DNA from: Owenia fusiformis | Lineage: Eukaryota; Annelida; Polychaeta; Sabellida; Oweniidae | Assembly (NCBI GenBank): GCA_903813345.2 | Contig: CAIIXF020000006.1 | Coordinates: 14,388,348-14,452,347, forward strand | Direction: 5' to 3' | DNA: 64,000 bases | Part shown: positions 36,801-50,263 of the stretch, in pieces | Layout of the letters: each line of letters starts with the position of its first letter | How positions within the stretch are numbered: the first letter of the stretch is position 1 | The notes under the pieces: generated by a model | The model's database searches: none | Told to the model about the DNA's origin: nothing | The model's input: the letters and a program-made list of their open reading frames with translations, nothing else | Position numbers and translations under genes: made by a program

Positions 36801-39800
36801 TGATTTTTAAATACTGTGATTAACCTTTTTGTTTTTTTTAAAAGGTCACATTCACAAATGTTTGGAATAGAGCTTAAATAAGCAGTTGAAAACTTTGCAA
36901 GTAGTTTTTCAATCCCTGAACTTATATTATACTTCTTACCAGGTGGGGATTTTTTAAGTTATGATATTTTCAAAAAGGCGGGTTTATGTCCAAGTCTATT
37001 TGTGTATTAACATATATTATTTTTATGACTTAAAGACATTTAAGGTTTATTTAATTTAAAGAATTTAAAGCTATTGACCGTTTAGTCATTCCATTAATCT
37101 CTAAGAATTTCTAAAACCAAACTATCGTTCCTAAACAACTAGATACTTTCAAACACCCATTAAAGACCACGAAAGCGACATTTGAGTTTGTTAAGTCTTA
37201 TTATCATCATAATGTAAAATCATGTTAAAGGGTAGAATGGTTAGTATATATAGCTATTCACTTAATCACCCTATGCAGACAGAGCCTGTGGGAAATATTG
37301 GGTGCGGAGCAAATGAGCGGAGGGTGCGGAGCTAACGGTTATTTTTGAATTTAAATTTGGGATATTTCTGAAACTAAGCCGTTTTGGGACTTCAAATATA
37401 CCAAGATATGTGTATTTGACACCAAATATCAATACAATTGTGAAAATAGTAGCGCAATTCATTCTATAGTGACGCAGTGTGCCTTAAACCTTTCCCAGAC
37501 CTATATATTCTGAAATTATCCTTTTAATACTGAGTCCCCAGCATTCATAAAAAATGGTGTTCAAGGTGCACTATCTATACAAATTATTTTTGCATCTTGG
37601 AAGCCAGGCAGTATCTGTGTGATTTTATAAAAATTCGGAAATTTTTTCAGATATGAGCCCCCTCTAAATATTGGGTGCGGAGCAGCTCCATAAACGTAGC
37701 TCCGCACCCAATATTTAGAGGGGCTCATATCTGAAGAACATTTCCGAATTTTTATAAAATCACACAGATACTGCCTGGCTTCCAAGATGCAAAAATAATT
37801 TGCATGGGTAGTGTATCTTGAACACCATTTTTTATGAATGCTGGGGACGCAGTATTAAAAGGATAGTCTCAAAATATATAGGTCTGGGAAATGTTTAAGG
37901 CATACTGCGTCGCTATAAAATGAATTGCACTACTATTTTCACAATTTTATTGATATTTGGTGTCAAATACACATATCTTGGTATATTTGAAGTCCCAAAA
38001 CGGCTTAGTTTCAGAAATATCCCAATTTTAAATTCAAAAATAACCGTTAGCTCCGCACCCTCCGCTCATTTGCGCCGCACCCAATATTTCCCACAGGCTC
38101 TGTCTGCATAGGGTGTTAATAGATGGTTTTTTAAGGTAAAGAAAACATGAGTTCCTGGTATAGCTGTAATAGAGCTTATTTGTACTAAAATAGCTCATAT
38201 CTACAAGTAATGATAGATCTGTGTGGGAGCAAACATCCATATCTGTCTTTGAAAGTCATTCAATGACACAAGCCTTATTCCTGGAGTTTTGCCATACCGA
38301 AGAGGGCTTCCCAAAGGGGTAGTGAGGTCACTTTTAAAATTCCAATATATGACCCTTAATGAAGTTATTCTTTGTTGTAAAAGTGTGATATTAGGTGGCA
38401 CCACTGTGATAATTTTATATTTTTACTGCCTACATCTGTCTACATTCTTCTCTGTATTTTAAAATGATCTCATAAATCACCTGCTTGTATTGTTAAATGA
38501 TCAGTTCATAAATTATTTTAATGATTTTTTGAAAATTTCCAGTGTTTGAGTGTGGATGAAATCTTAGAGGTGAACAACCTCCAAAATACCAGCCTTATTG
38601 ACAAGTCAGGACTAGCTGGTCTCAGTCCTACATTAATACACCAAGCACAAAAACATTGCAAAGGCCCTCATGAAAAAGCATCTCTTCGGAAACCTAAGCC
38701 AGCTGAAGGTACAGTAAACATTAAATTTGTTTTAATTTTGTGATATTGATAAGACAAGGCTTGCTAGTCCCAGTCCTATCTAGAAAGCCCCTGGGTCAGT
38801 AGTAAGCAAAAGTATACTATTAGAAAATCTCAAACCCTTCCTTTGAAGATCAAATGAGTTTTTGTTTGTGTAGGGGGGTTGTTAATAACTAGAGGTCATT
38901 GATCAAGTGATAGCATGCTAGGTCACCCAAAAATAGGTTTACAGTACACTTATTCAACAATCTCTCTCTGTAAACTGTTAACCTTATTTTGGGCAACCCT
39001 GTATCAAGCTCAACTTGAGCATTCCTATATTCTTGATAGTATATGTAGTTTTTACCTTTGCGATTTCTAGTATGAAAGGTTCTAAATCGGGAATGATTCA
39101 ATTCAATGGGAATTACTGTTCCATTGTGTGGATTTATAGAAATAGACTAGAAACTGGCATTCTAAAAGGCGTTCCCTCAAGATTTGATTTCATATTTGAT
39201 CTTGATCAACAAATTATATGTTGTGATCAATAGTTTGCAGTTCATACTTGTATGTCTGTATCCGTGGAAATTATGTATTTCTCGTTTTGTTATATTGATA
39301 GTTATGTATTTCTCGTTTTGTTATATTTTCTATCTTTTTATTCAGAAATTCTATTATCTACCATAAAACCTTCAACGGTTTATAGGGGTTTTTAACAAAA
39401 AGCCAAATTGCCGTGTAGCATGTGTAGATTAATAGATCAGTGTTACAGATAAATGACATGTTTTTGTTAAAAATTGATCAATGATTGACAACTTAGTTAA
39501 GAGATTGATGTTTGTGCTTCTGAAATATAACACAAATAATCAATAAATTCCTAAATACTGCATAATATTTATTTTTTTAAGTACTATTATGTACATGTAC
39601 AACTACATGAAGTACTACGCGCATGTACATGTACAACTCCCAAAGCAGAATATGACCATTTGTTTGAAATACAATTTCAAAATGGTTTATTACAATAAAA
39701 AAGGCTAACAAAGACTACCCTGCATGCAGAGTCGAGTTAAACTACACTCCATTTAAAACAACAAAATTACATTAGTGTTATTTTAGTGTTTGTTAATTAC

Positions 39801-42800
39801 TATTACTTAGTCCAGGCCATTAAATAGAGAATGTAAAGTATGTACACATATTTTACTATAACTACCTGACGTCATTCAAGTTAAATTTATATTTTACTAT
39901 TATCACCTATTACGTGTATCACAATAGTTGTCTAACATTATGTGTGTCACAGTAGTTATGTCACGTTATGTATGTTACAGTAGTTGTGTCACATTATGTG
40001 TGTCACAATACTTGTGTCACATTATGTGTGTCATAGCATTTGTGTTAAAGTAGATATTTTTCAGTGATCATGAAGTTCTAGGTCTGTCTATTTATTGTAG
40101 TTTGATTAACTCAGACATACATTATATGGATTCAACAATTAAGCGCCTGATTGCTCAAGTAATTTTTATTGCAATAGGGGAGTGAGCATCATTATTTTGC
40201 TGTATCAGTTTTTGTTATAACCTGATATGATCTAAATTGCAAAACAGTCTTATCTAAATGCACCGAATGTTTCTTTGTATTGTTTCATGAGTTGAGTATT
40301 GTCAATATAATATCCAGTCTGATATTATAGGAATATCCTATGGTTTTGAAAAAATATCATTTATATCCATGAGTGGATATTGAAATCTTCATGAGTGAGC
40401 GCAGCGAATGAGTGAAGATATTTGTATCCATGAGTGGATATAATTGATATTTTTGAAAACCCATAGGATTGTCCGTTTATCCCATGGGAAATCATCATCA
40501 GCGAAAAAAGTTGAAAAATATAATGTGAGAAAAAATTTGAAAAAATAATTGAAAAAAATTGTGAAAATAATTTTTTTTAAATATTTTTGAAATTTAAAAA
40601 AAATATTTTTGAAAATAATTAAAAAATTTTTTTTTAAAACTTCATAACCATCGAATATCACTTTTCAAACCATCAAATATCACTTCAAACCATCGAATTT
40701 CACTTTTTAAGACATGATATATTTATAGTTTAAAAGTGATATTCGATGGTTTGTGAATTTTTTGCTAAAATATGATCCACGTATCAAATATATCTTCATG
40801 TGATATTCGATCTATATCCTTGCATACATGGGATAAATCACAGTACCCTTATATCAGTATTTAAATTTTAGATTAGTTTTTCCAAAATAAATGCATGCAG
40901 TCATTCTATTATCAGATAGTTCAGTCTTACAATACATATACATGTACACTTTAATTAATAGTACAATACATGTATTTAATATGCTAATCATTTGTTTTTC
41001 ACAGCATGACTTAGAATCTCCTGATGTATAATGATTTTTTTAGGAAATCGGCAAAAGAGGATTGACTCCCAGGTACACAACTCGATTTTCTTCAACAATG
41101 AAAATGTCTTAATGTCATTATTTTCTGAAATTATACTGGTATATAAACATTCAAAAGATTCTACCAATATCTCGATCACTTCTTGTGTGTTTTTGGAATA
41201 ATTGCTTGTAAATGAATTTCGTAATCACGACATCTTCATATACGACAGAGTATCGAGTTAGAACCCTGGGAGCCAATCCTCCTTGGGAAAGTGGGTGGAG
41301 TAAAGCTTCAAAGTGGTGGTATTGTCTCTTAAAATTGTTGTGTTCATTTCAATAAAAAGAATAAAGATGTCAAGGTGTCTTGAATATTTGAAACTAGTAT
41401 TATTCTTATAAGTATTACATACCTAGCAAAGCATTTGTATGGAATTCACTGGGAAAGTTAGCGGGCTATATGATATCCACCAATATTGCCCGATTACCTC
41501 GATATAGCCCCCTTACCTCGTTTTGATATTATATTCTTTAATAACCATGACAATAGAATGACGTCATGTTTCATTTCGATCAAATTCTACTCGCTCACAG
41601 ATGTGTGACATCATTGATACAAAGTAACCATAGGAATAAAGGTATGTAATACATCAGCTATGTCACTATGACGTGTGTCATCGTTCTTGCCAAAATATAG
41701 AGCCTCAATAGGTCGCCCTATATTGGAGAACTCAGGCATATTTCATGACATAACCTCTAAATATTGTACCATTGGCCTTGTCTAATTAATCAAAATGTGC
41801 CATTAATGATAATGATGATCATAAAAGAGTTTAATAATGATTACAGTTATAGCTTTACCAAACAAACCTGCTGTTTTGCACGTTCCATCAGTTATAATTA
41901 ATGTTGTACAATCGCAGATCATAATGTGCAGTTTTATTTTACCAGAGGCTTTTTCTGGAAATTGTTTTTTCATAGATTTTGAGACACGCTGAGAGAACTT
42001 CTGATCAGCATTTGGAATTAATGCTCCAAATAGATATCTAATTAATATCCTTTCCATTGCAAAGAGTAAAATTTTGACTGATCAGCTACTGTGATCAAAA
42101 CAACAATGTATGCAATATACCAGATTATATTTAACTAATTTCATTAATATAAATGATTAAAAATGCCAACTGTCAAACACTGGTGTCGTTTCCTTTCATC
42201 AAACACAATGATATTGTTGATATTGAATTGAATGGTTATTCAAAGTCATTGTTATATTTGTAAACATATTGCCCTGATATATTATACTGTAGTTCCTGTA
42301 GTAATAAAATCCATAATTATATTCAAAACATATAAGAATTAATTGATATCGAAAACATTTCTACTTCCAGTATGGGGGTATGGTGTTCTGACGGTGACTA
42401 TAATCAATGCATGTGCACTAACGGGGGTATGCTTTGTGCCAGTGATGCGCCACAGATATTATCGCAGGTTCTTGATGTTCATGGTGGCCCTTGCTGTAGG
42501 AGTCCTCACTGGGAGCAGTCTTCTTTTCCTCATTCCTGAAGTAAGATAATTCATAGACACTGGTCTACACCAGGATGATACTAAATTGAGTTATTATTAT
42601 CCAAGATGGTGGGCTATAAACCTTTGATTTCAGCAATTTTAACTAAATCAACTAAAATTCTGGATTCCAAATATTTTGCCATGCAAACTCATCTCTGAAA
42701 TTGGAGAAATGTATTTAAAAAAGCTATTTGACCTGTATTTCAGTCACTTAACCTGCTTTATTTCAGGCATTCAACTTGATGAAGATGAAATAGATGCAGA

Positions 42801-45800
42801 GATGTACATGTTAAGGTTACTACTAGAGATGTCAAGGAACAAAAAAAATCGGAGCAGTTCGGAACATTTTGCTTCGGAATGGAACAATTTCGGAATGGTT
42901 CGGAACAGAGTGACTGCGTGTATAAGATTAAAATAAGTTGATCATTTAGGTCTATTTGGTAGTGAAAAGCTCTTCAAAACTCTTCAATGAGAAGGAGTGA
43001 AAAGAATGAACCTCTTTTGGTGCAAAATATTGAAAGAAAAATGCTGTTTTGTGGCGATTTAAGGGCCAAAAGTTGTGAAAGGGTAAAATGTTCTTGTTCC
43101 GGAACCGAACCGAAATTCTCAATTTGTGTTCCGTGTTCCGTTCCGACAGCATAATTCCGCGAATCGGAACAAAATCGGGTATCCATGACACCTCTAGTTA
43201 CTATTATGGTAGTTATATTTCAGGTGTTTAATCTGTTTTTCAGGCATTTAACCTCTATGAAGATGAAAGAAATGCAGAGATGTACATGTGGAAGTCTACC
43301 ACTATAATAGCTGGTATATTCTTATTCTTTGTGCTAGAGAGAATACTCAAGATGATCATGGATTGGAGACAGGTATGTATCGTAGGATTGTACACCATGG
43401 TCATACATGTTTTATGTTGTCTACTTTGGGAGGGTGGGAGGCTACTTGCAGTACAGAGTACAGTACAGGTGTGAGGGTTACTTTCACTGTATAGTACAGG
43501 GGCGGGGCGTAACTTTATTATAATTCCAGTAAGATTTATTTCAGTGTGTCTGATATAATTAATACACAGTTGATTGAAATACATGTAATGTTATGTAATG
43601 TACCATGTATTAGAGTGGCTTGGTATGTGTTGATCATTTAAGACATTATCTATTATTTGAGCAAACATGCGGGAAACATGCCCAGTAGACTATAAAGACT
43701 AAATACCTGTCATTTTATTTTATATTCAAAGTGGCCAATGCCATTGGTATGTATAATTGATACCAATTTCAAATTGTTTATTTGAGTAATTATTTGAATA
43801 GTAATAAATAAAAGAAAAAGAAAAAAATTAAAAATAATAAATTGTTTATTAGTTTAGTGGATCTGTTATCAAGGTAGGATTCATGAGTTCACCGTTTTGT
43901 ATGATTGTGTTTCCTGGATTAAAAATATATGTTTAAACCATCCTCAGAATTTTGAAGATTTAAAGCAAAATGGTAGAGTACTACATATGTTTAAATGTTA
44001 AATATTCATTAACTTTGTAATATTGTTTTTGAATTTCTTTTGTAATTGACAAAAACTCTTCTTTTATGCATGCTACAAGTACTCCCGCAAGTACTATGCT
44101 GTTAGATTTTATTTGGAAAAAGTTCGTAAACTAATATTGTCACTATGGTTACCTAGGCTAGAGATGAGGCTGGCCAGATTGTCAAGAGTCCTACGATATC
44201 TACTATAACATCAACCGTAACAGAACAAATACCCATTAAAGCTGGAAAAAATAATGGAATAGTTTTACAGGCATATAAGAATGTCATTGAGGTATCAGTT
44301 AAATAAGGGAAAAGTTTAAGTTCTTGGAATTTTGGTAGATGAAAAGTTGCCAATGAACAGTTGCCAGTGTTTTATTTGAGTTGAACAAGGAAAATCAGTT
44401 TTGTTGGTTCTAAGATAGGATTCATTTTGGGAATCCATCGATCTGTATTATATGGTTTAGCTAAGAGAGGTATAATATTTCCAAGTTTTTTTATTGGATT
44501 CATTATGGTGATCAAGTCTTGACTCTCAATTCAAAATAGTTAGGCTGATGTTAACCATAAATGCATGGCTTGATTTTTTATTTTTTTGCATTTTAATTTA
44601 CATAATGGTTCTGCATGGCTCTAATTAATTATTAATGAATTCATTATTTTAATGATGGAATATTTTTAACATGTTTAAGAAAGCCTATTTATTTCATGAA
44701 ATTGATTCATTTGATAACATGGTCAAATATTTGCTATAAATAAGCAATGTTAATGTTCACTCCATATGAATTCAATTCATCAAATATGAATTCAATTCAA
44801 ATTACATCAAATTTAGTTTATTGAATAATTTGAATAATTTCTTTTTCAGTTAAGTAAAGATGTTGGGGATATTGCCAAAGTTGTAAACTTGAATTTTAGG
44901 AAAACTCTCAGATATCAATCCCGTGATAATATTTAACTTTATCATGTTACTGTTTCAGTCTAACATGGAAAATATTCTATTTCAGTTTATACACAAAGAA
45001 AAATTGGTAAATGTGCTGCCACTATGCTCTGTAGATCCAGGGATTCCCCTCCCTCTTTGTGCAGGGATGCCCCCCTCTTTATTCATGTATCACAAGACAT
45101 AAATATTTTCTGTCTATAGACAAGTGTGCTCAGTACATGCAAGGATGTCTATCTTTCTCTTTGCTTATGTATCCCAAGACATAAATACTTTCTTTTTCAG
45201 TCAATAGACAAGGAAAAGATGGGAAATGAGCTACCAGTGTGCTCTGTACATGCAAGGACGCCTCATGAGAATGAGCCACACATGAAAGTCCACCTGAGTG
45301 TATCAGAAGAGAATGAAGAATCATACACCCGCCTGGTGCATAGTAGCCCAACTGATGCTTCTTTAGCAACAACTACCACTCTAGTGGACCCTGCAGCTGT
45401 AGAAATTGCACCGGTAAGATACATGACATTGCAATTGCATACTACAGAGTGGGCTAAAAAATGCTACCCATTCTGATGTCATATAGTCAGAATGAGTAAC
45501 ATATTCTGGTCCACCCTGTATAAAGTAACACTTTTGAACACTTCTCTAAATTCCTTTAAATGTGATCACTATTTATGGCATCCTCAGAACACAGGGCTAC
45601 ATAACTTGTTACTCCTTCTGGATCTTGGAGCCCTGCAGTTGGAGGATGATTTATGGGGGTCCCGATTAATTTGAACATTTTTCAATGAGATCATTTTAGC
45701 TAGTTTACCCCCATTTGAAAATGCGCTATTTTAAATCTTTCAATTTCAAGAAAGATATACTGGTAAAAAATATGTCTCTATTGTGATAAGGCACAACAAT

Positions 45801-48519
45801 GTATATCAGTTTTAACACAATGTCAACTGTCAATAATTCCTGTTCCATTTTCTCTTTTGAAAAATGGAAATCAAGGTACAAAATAGGGGAACTGCAATTC
45901 AATACTCAATATTAACCGAAAGACTTCTTGAAATTCACAAATGACTCAATATTTGACTAATATGAGCCTTCACAACTAAGAATGCACCTCTTTATTTCAG
46001 AGAAACGGACATTCCCACAATGGCGCAGTTGTGATGTCAGAAGGCCCAACCAAAGAGACACCTATCAAGACAGTAGCTTGGATGATTGTGGTTGGAGATG
46101 GACTCCATAACTTCATGGATGGAATAGCTATAGGAGCAGCATTCTCACAGAGTCTTATCACAGGCATCAGTGTCTCATTAGGGACCTTCTTTGAAGAACT
46201 TCCTCATGAATTAGGTATGGTTAATTTATGAGAATACAGGGTGAGCCAGAAATAGAAATGCTTTTACATATTATTCAGAGGAGCAGATATGCAGCTAATG
46301 TACCACCCTGTACATTGTATACCTGTATCTATTCAGATAATTGAGGTATAAATCCAAAGCAACAAACAATCTGATGGTGTAGAGGATCTACTCACGTTTG
46401 AATCTCAAATCATACATTTGTGTGTTTCCAATAAATCATTATGGATTCTATAAACATGTAGTATTGTAGTATAGAATCAGAAAATGTGGATGATTTTGGT
46501 CAAGTTGAAAGTCGAATGTGAAGGTTAACATCTTTTAAAACAGTCTTCATATTTTTTTATTTTTAGTTCCATCATTTTCATTTTTCATCTGTTCACATGG
46601 ATTTTTATCACTTGCTTAATGTTTGGCTGCTCAGTACTGGTCTCCTTTGTCTTGGCTTTTAGGGCTATGGCGACTCCCATGTTGGCGGTGGGGTATAGTT
46701 TTAGTAATTCACACCATCATATCTACAAGTTAGTGACCAAATAAGGCATGTCGTGGAAGAGGGGCATATAGGCTACATCTACATACAGTAAAACCTCTAT
46801 ATCCAAACACCTCTCAATGTGAAAACTTTTTCTCGGTTCCAATTTTGCAAATCCCCGTTGACTCACATGTTATTAAACTTTAAAATGTGAACACCTACCA
46901 GTCCTTACAACTTCTGCTGGTCTAAGTGGCATACGGCTGAGACAGGTTTTACTGTATTTAAATGTTGTCTGTGGTTTTAAAATGAAACAAGGAATGGAAA
47001 TGAAAGGATCAATGAAGAATAATACATGTAGTCAGACTCTAAATTGCCTAGAAAATAGAATAAACATTTTTTGATGACATTTGTTTCTCTTTGGTGGGTT
47101 GAACAGGAATAGCAGAGGCCCAACAAAATGTTTACAATTAACAATAGTAGAATTGTGTATGAATAGAGAATACAAAAATTACAATTAAATTGAAAATATT
47201 TTGAATTGAGTGAACATTGCAGATTGTAATAGTGCTAACCTGAATAGAAACTTATTAAAAAACAAACAAAAAAACATTGCAGATCATTCACATTTTAAAA
47301 GTAAAAATTGAATTGGCAGAAAAGGTGTGAATATGGCATGACTAATGGAATAGAGAAAATATTAATTATTATAAGGCATGGGAATGAAATGGAATAAAGC
47401 ATACTTTTACGATATAAGAATTTCAAGCTCTTTAAAATCTGGAAACCTTTATATTATCATCAGCTTAGAAAATCACAACTGCATGAGAAAGATTCAATGT
47501 GTATTAAATGCTTGCTTTTGTATCGTGTTTGGGATGATATATTTTTATGGAGAGAGTCTAATGGTTACAAATAGGGAATGTTCGAATAAACCCCTTCCCA
47601 TTACCTCAATTTCATGAGACAAAATATTAACTTTTATTCTTGATCAAGTTGATATCTCCCTTGAATGAAACATTTTACCAAAACCCCCAAATTAATTTCC
47701 TATTTCTGTGAATATTAATATTTTTTATAAAAATATTCATATAGATTCATATTCTTTGTTTACAGGTGACTTTGCAATTCTGCTAAATTCTGGAATGAGC
47801 CTCAAGAAAGCTCTAATGTGCAATTTTGTGTCTGCATGTACGTGTTATATGGGTCTTGCCATGGGAATTCTCCTGGGGGAGATGGAAGGAGTGAGCTCAT
47901 GGATCCTTGCTGCGACTGGGGGAATATTCCTTTATATATCTCTGGTTGATATGGTAAGTATTAAATGGTGTATCTATACATGGAGTAATCCAGCAGAAAA
48001 ATCTAATTAAAAGTAATCGAAATTTTGAGAATAAAATTTTTTGGAATGAAAACGTGAGTAGTTTTAACTTTCTTTATGTAATTGAGGTCTCTGTAATTTT
48101 AATTATTTTCTGTTAGTGTTTCTCTTGATCATTTTATATTACACCCGCTAATTGTCGCTAATGTTGAAAAACTTTGGCAATCAGCTGACTGTGTATATCT
48201 ATGTTATTATTAGAAATAAATCGATAACATGAAAAAAAACATCCAGGGTATAGCTAGGATTTAAAAAAACAGACAAGGCAACTTTGTGAAGCATAATACT
48301 ATCAAGTGACTTTTACAGTTTCATTTGAAAGGACTAACATAATAAAGTAATGGTTGCTTTTTATTTCAGTTACCAGAAGTAAACTACATGGCTGAAACCG
48401 AAATGAAAGAAGTTGGAAAAATCAAGGTTTTCCTAATACAGTGTGCTGGAATGTTATTGGGATACGGCATCATGATAGTACTAGTCAAATTTGCCGGAGA
48501 GATTCAAATAAATCTGTGA
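33814..48519 (+). CDS. SLC39A14: ZIP8/ZIP14-like metal transporter, tandem copy 1 (nine exons)
   Basis: Exons: 33814-34068, 38543-38708, 42371-42540, 43244-43372, 44157-44291, 45201-45413, 46001-46214, 47766-47953 and 48370-48519 (TGA). All junctions are GT-AG and phases agree, giving about 539 residues. Exon 1 has a signal peptide ([18 protein letters not shown]) and the start of the extracellular domain ([13 protein letters not shown]); exon 2 completes it. Exon 3 begins [18 protein letters not shown] (TM1) and ends LLFLIPE (TM2); exon 4 is TM3. Exons 5 and 6 are the cytoplasmic loop. Exon 7 carries HNFMDG and EELPHELG, the metal-site helices; exon 8 continues [11 protein letters not shown]. 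Glu in place of the first His of HExPHE is diagnostic of the ZIP8/ZIP14 branch, importers of Zn, Fe, Mn and Cd. The symbol could equally be SLC39A8; orthology to one is unlikely. Exon 5 ([12 protein letters not shown]) has no counterpart in copy 2 and is the least certain. Confidence 0.9.
35826..35860. repeat. 35-bp motif, inverted copy at 39716-39750
   Basis: AGAGTGTAGTTTAACTAGAC and ACTCTGCACGCAGGGTA occur here and, reverse-complemented with two changes, at 39716-39750. Either ends of one 3.9-kb element or two scattered repeat fragments. Confidence 0.5.
36446..36657 (-). pseudogene. Penelope-like element fragment (C-terminal GIY-YIG tail)
   Basis: A minus-strand frame of about 70 codons ends in TGA at 36446. 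It reads [20 protein letters not shown], then [20 protein letters not shown], the conserved C-terminal tail of Penelope-type reverse transcriptase/GIY-YIG proteins (ILERE...R+VKEA+HI...P.LNRD.G). Nothing recognisable of the reverse transcriptase is seen at higher coordinates, so it is a fragment. Confidence 0.75.
37267..38115. mobile_element. 849-bp palindromic element, CAC...GTG ends, 5-bp duplication (copy 1)
   Basis: Two arms of about 415 bases are near-perfect reverse complements around a loop near 37690. Ends are CACCCTATGCAGACAGAG and its complement. TTAAT is duplicated at 37262-37266 and 38116-38120. All open frames within are repeat-derived. Confidence 0.9.
40336..40468. repeat. Hairpin repeat with ATCCATGAGTGGAT motifs
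   Basis: TCCTATGGTTTTGAAAAAATATC pairs with its complement at the right. A GAGTGAGCGCAGCGAATGAG box sits in the loop. The region to about 40640 is A/T homopolymer-rich, and TTTATCCCATG (40475) pairs with CATGGGATAAA (40826). Confidence 0.7.
41052..41285. mobile_element. MITE family B, second copy
   Basis: The same ends (GAGGATTGACTCCCAGG; CTGGGAGCCAATCCTCCTTG) and interior (TTATTTTCTGAAATTATA) as the copy at 25590. No clear target duplication. Confidence 0.75.
42745..42815 (+). pseudogene. Decayed tandem duplicate of ZIP copy 1 exon 4
   Basis: About 70 bases repeat the acceptor and first 45 bases of the real exon 4 (43244). A one-base loss shifts the frame to a TAG within nine codons, and no donor follows. 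It is broken by the hAT-like element at 42824. Confidence 0.75.
42824..43196. mobile_element. hAT-like MITE in ZIP copy 1 intron 3
   Basis: Inverted ends TAGAGATGTCAAGGAAC and, reversed, TAGAGGTGTCATGGATAC. Flanks GTTACTAC and GTTACTAT are a 7/8 target duplication. The interior has repeated CGGAAC motifs. Confidence 0.7.
44990..45200 (+). pseudogene. Decayed partial copies of ZIP copy 1 exon 6
   Basis: Two degraded segments (about 45000-45070 and 45110-45160) resemble the acceptor region and start of exon 6 at 45201: both carry variants of the TGTGCTCTGTACATGCAAGG block and of the preceding CACAAGACATAAATA tract. Neither keeps a usable frame. They indicate local tandem duplication of the exon's 5' end. 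Confidence 0.6.
45443..45520. mobile_element. 78-bp mariner-type mini-MITE
   Basis: TACAGAGTGGGCTAAAAAAT and GGTCCACCCTGTA with inner CATTCTGA/TCAGAATG pairing; almost all hairpin. It starts 30 bases after ZIP copy 1 exon 6. Confidence 0.55.
46238..46312. mobile_element. 75-bp mariner-type mini-MITE
   Basis: TACAGGGTGAGCC at the left and GTACCACCCTGTA at the right, 24 bases after ZIP copy 1 exon 7. Confidence 0.5.
46786..46954. mobile_element. Pogo/Tigger-like MITE
   Basis: TA-CAGTAAAACCTCTATATCC ... GAGACAGGTTTTACTG-TA; ends match the copy at 628. Confidence 0.75.
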
Positions 48520-50263
48520 TCTCACAAAGCCTGGACTAATGTAATTCTACTTGAGCATTGATTGCTCTTTGTAAGATAACATTTAATTCTCAATTTGTAG
48601 ACAAGTTGTAAAAGTTGAATTCTTTTCAAAATGAATTGCAATATTATTAGAAAGTCCAGGAAATACAATTTGTAAATATATTTACCAACGTTATGTAAGG
48701 ATTTACTTATTTGTACTGTCTCATGAGGTTCGCCATAATGTAATCATGTAAACACTGCCTTAAAGTGTACAATTGATGTAAGAGGGGTAATACCCCAGAA
48801 TTCATAGCTGAACCTTTCTCCATGCGTTCATCTTTGAATTCTGGTGCATTTCCCCCTTTTAATTGATGCATTATTTATACATGTACATATGGTTATATGT
48901 ATGTATATACATGTATTCATATATTGATATGGCCTTGTGCCATGTCTAACCTCCCCCCTCTTTGTATTATTTTTCTCATTCAAAGTATCAGAACCAAGGA
49001 GAGTATAAATATGAACCTCTCAAAAATACCTCATATGAAATTGAATTGTCTTCAGCTTTTGAGTGTGTATTGTATGTTAGAGGGTGGAGTCCATAAAAGG
49101 TTTAATGCAGGACTATATCAAGACCTAGAAAGCCCATGAAGATGGGATAGAGTGTTTGCGTTTTAGCATAGCCTCTAATGATTCAAATGATATTGTAATA
49201 GTGCACAAATAACATGTATACCTGTACTCACTAGTACATTTGTATATGAATAACAATTAAAAATGTTCAATCACAAAAAAACTTTCAATAGTACAGTGTT
49301 TAAGGCTTCTGGTGTTAACTATTATAAAGTACTAAGTACCCATTGTATGTACATTTGTAGTCATCCAAGGTTTGACTGTTCTGATTTATTTTTTAGTGGC
49401 AATGACTGCTTAAGATGTTGTTCTAATGTTTCAAATTTGATAGAAGTGATGACTTGGTACCCTGATTTCACTGTCTTTAACGTAAAACCAATGGTTTTAA
49501 TAGCTCGGTGCTCAACCAACCAGAGAGAACTACATTGACACAGGTTTGTTTACACTCTATAGAGAATCTCCTATGAGGGGCAAGAGGCTCTGATTGGCTG
49601 GTTGAGTTTAGAGATCTATCGATAATGTAAATAGTTTGAGATTAAGACTTTCACTCATTCAAAGTGTACCAAATGGTCAGCAACCATTGAAATCTTAGTA
49701 ATTTGTGGAGATGTTTGTTTACGTGTATAAATTGTTTGAGTATATAAATGCACAATATATGTCCAAGTCAGAATAAACAGTCAAAAAGACTGCCTATATT
49801 GTATACCTCTTATTGACCAATCAGAGTAGAGTGAAACTGAGATATTAATAATGATACAAGTTATATACTGGTATGATGTATATATTAGTTACATACTCTC
49901 TATACAAAAAGCGTTGATATGTATGAAGTTTTCAGTGGGAATATAATCATTTTTGTAATGCTAAATAGGAAGTCTCAAATGAATACAAGTAAAATAATGT
50001 GAGTGTAGTTATCAAGAGTAGATTGGACTGAACGCCAGTCCACCAAGTTCCAGGGTATTTTTAACCAGTTGGGCATTTAATTCCCATTCTCAACACCTGC
50101 TTTTTAGGTTAAAGGTTTTTATTATCAAAATAATCAAAGCCTCAACACCTGTATACTGTATTTATATTCTGACCCCATGTACCCCAAATAAAAAAATCTG
50201 TAATCTGCACCAACCCAAAATCAAATCAAGGTGCCATACATAGGATTTAAAAACTGATAGATA

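Noticed and set aside
37271-38111. Mirror-image frames of 63-90 codons, also at 63401
   Set aside because: The same peptide appears in each arm of the palindromic element; no coding support.
49263-49538. 91-codon frame after ZIP copy 1
   Set aside because: Likely 3' UTR or spacer; no domain, no splice context.
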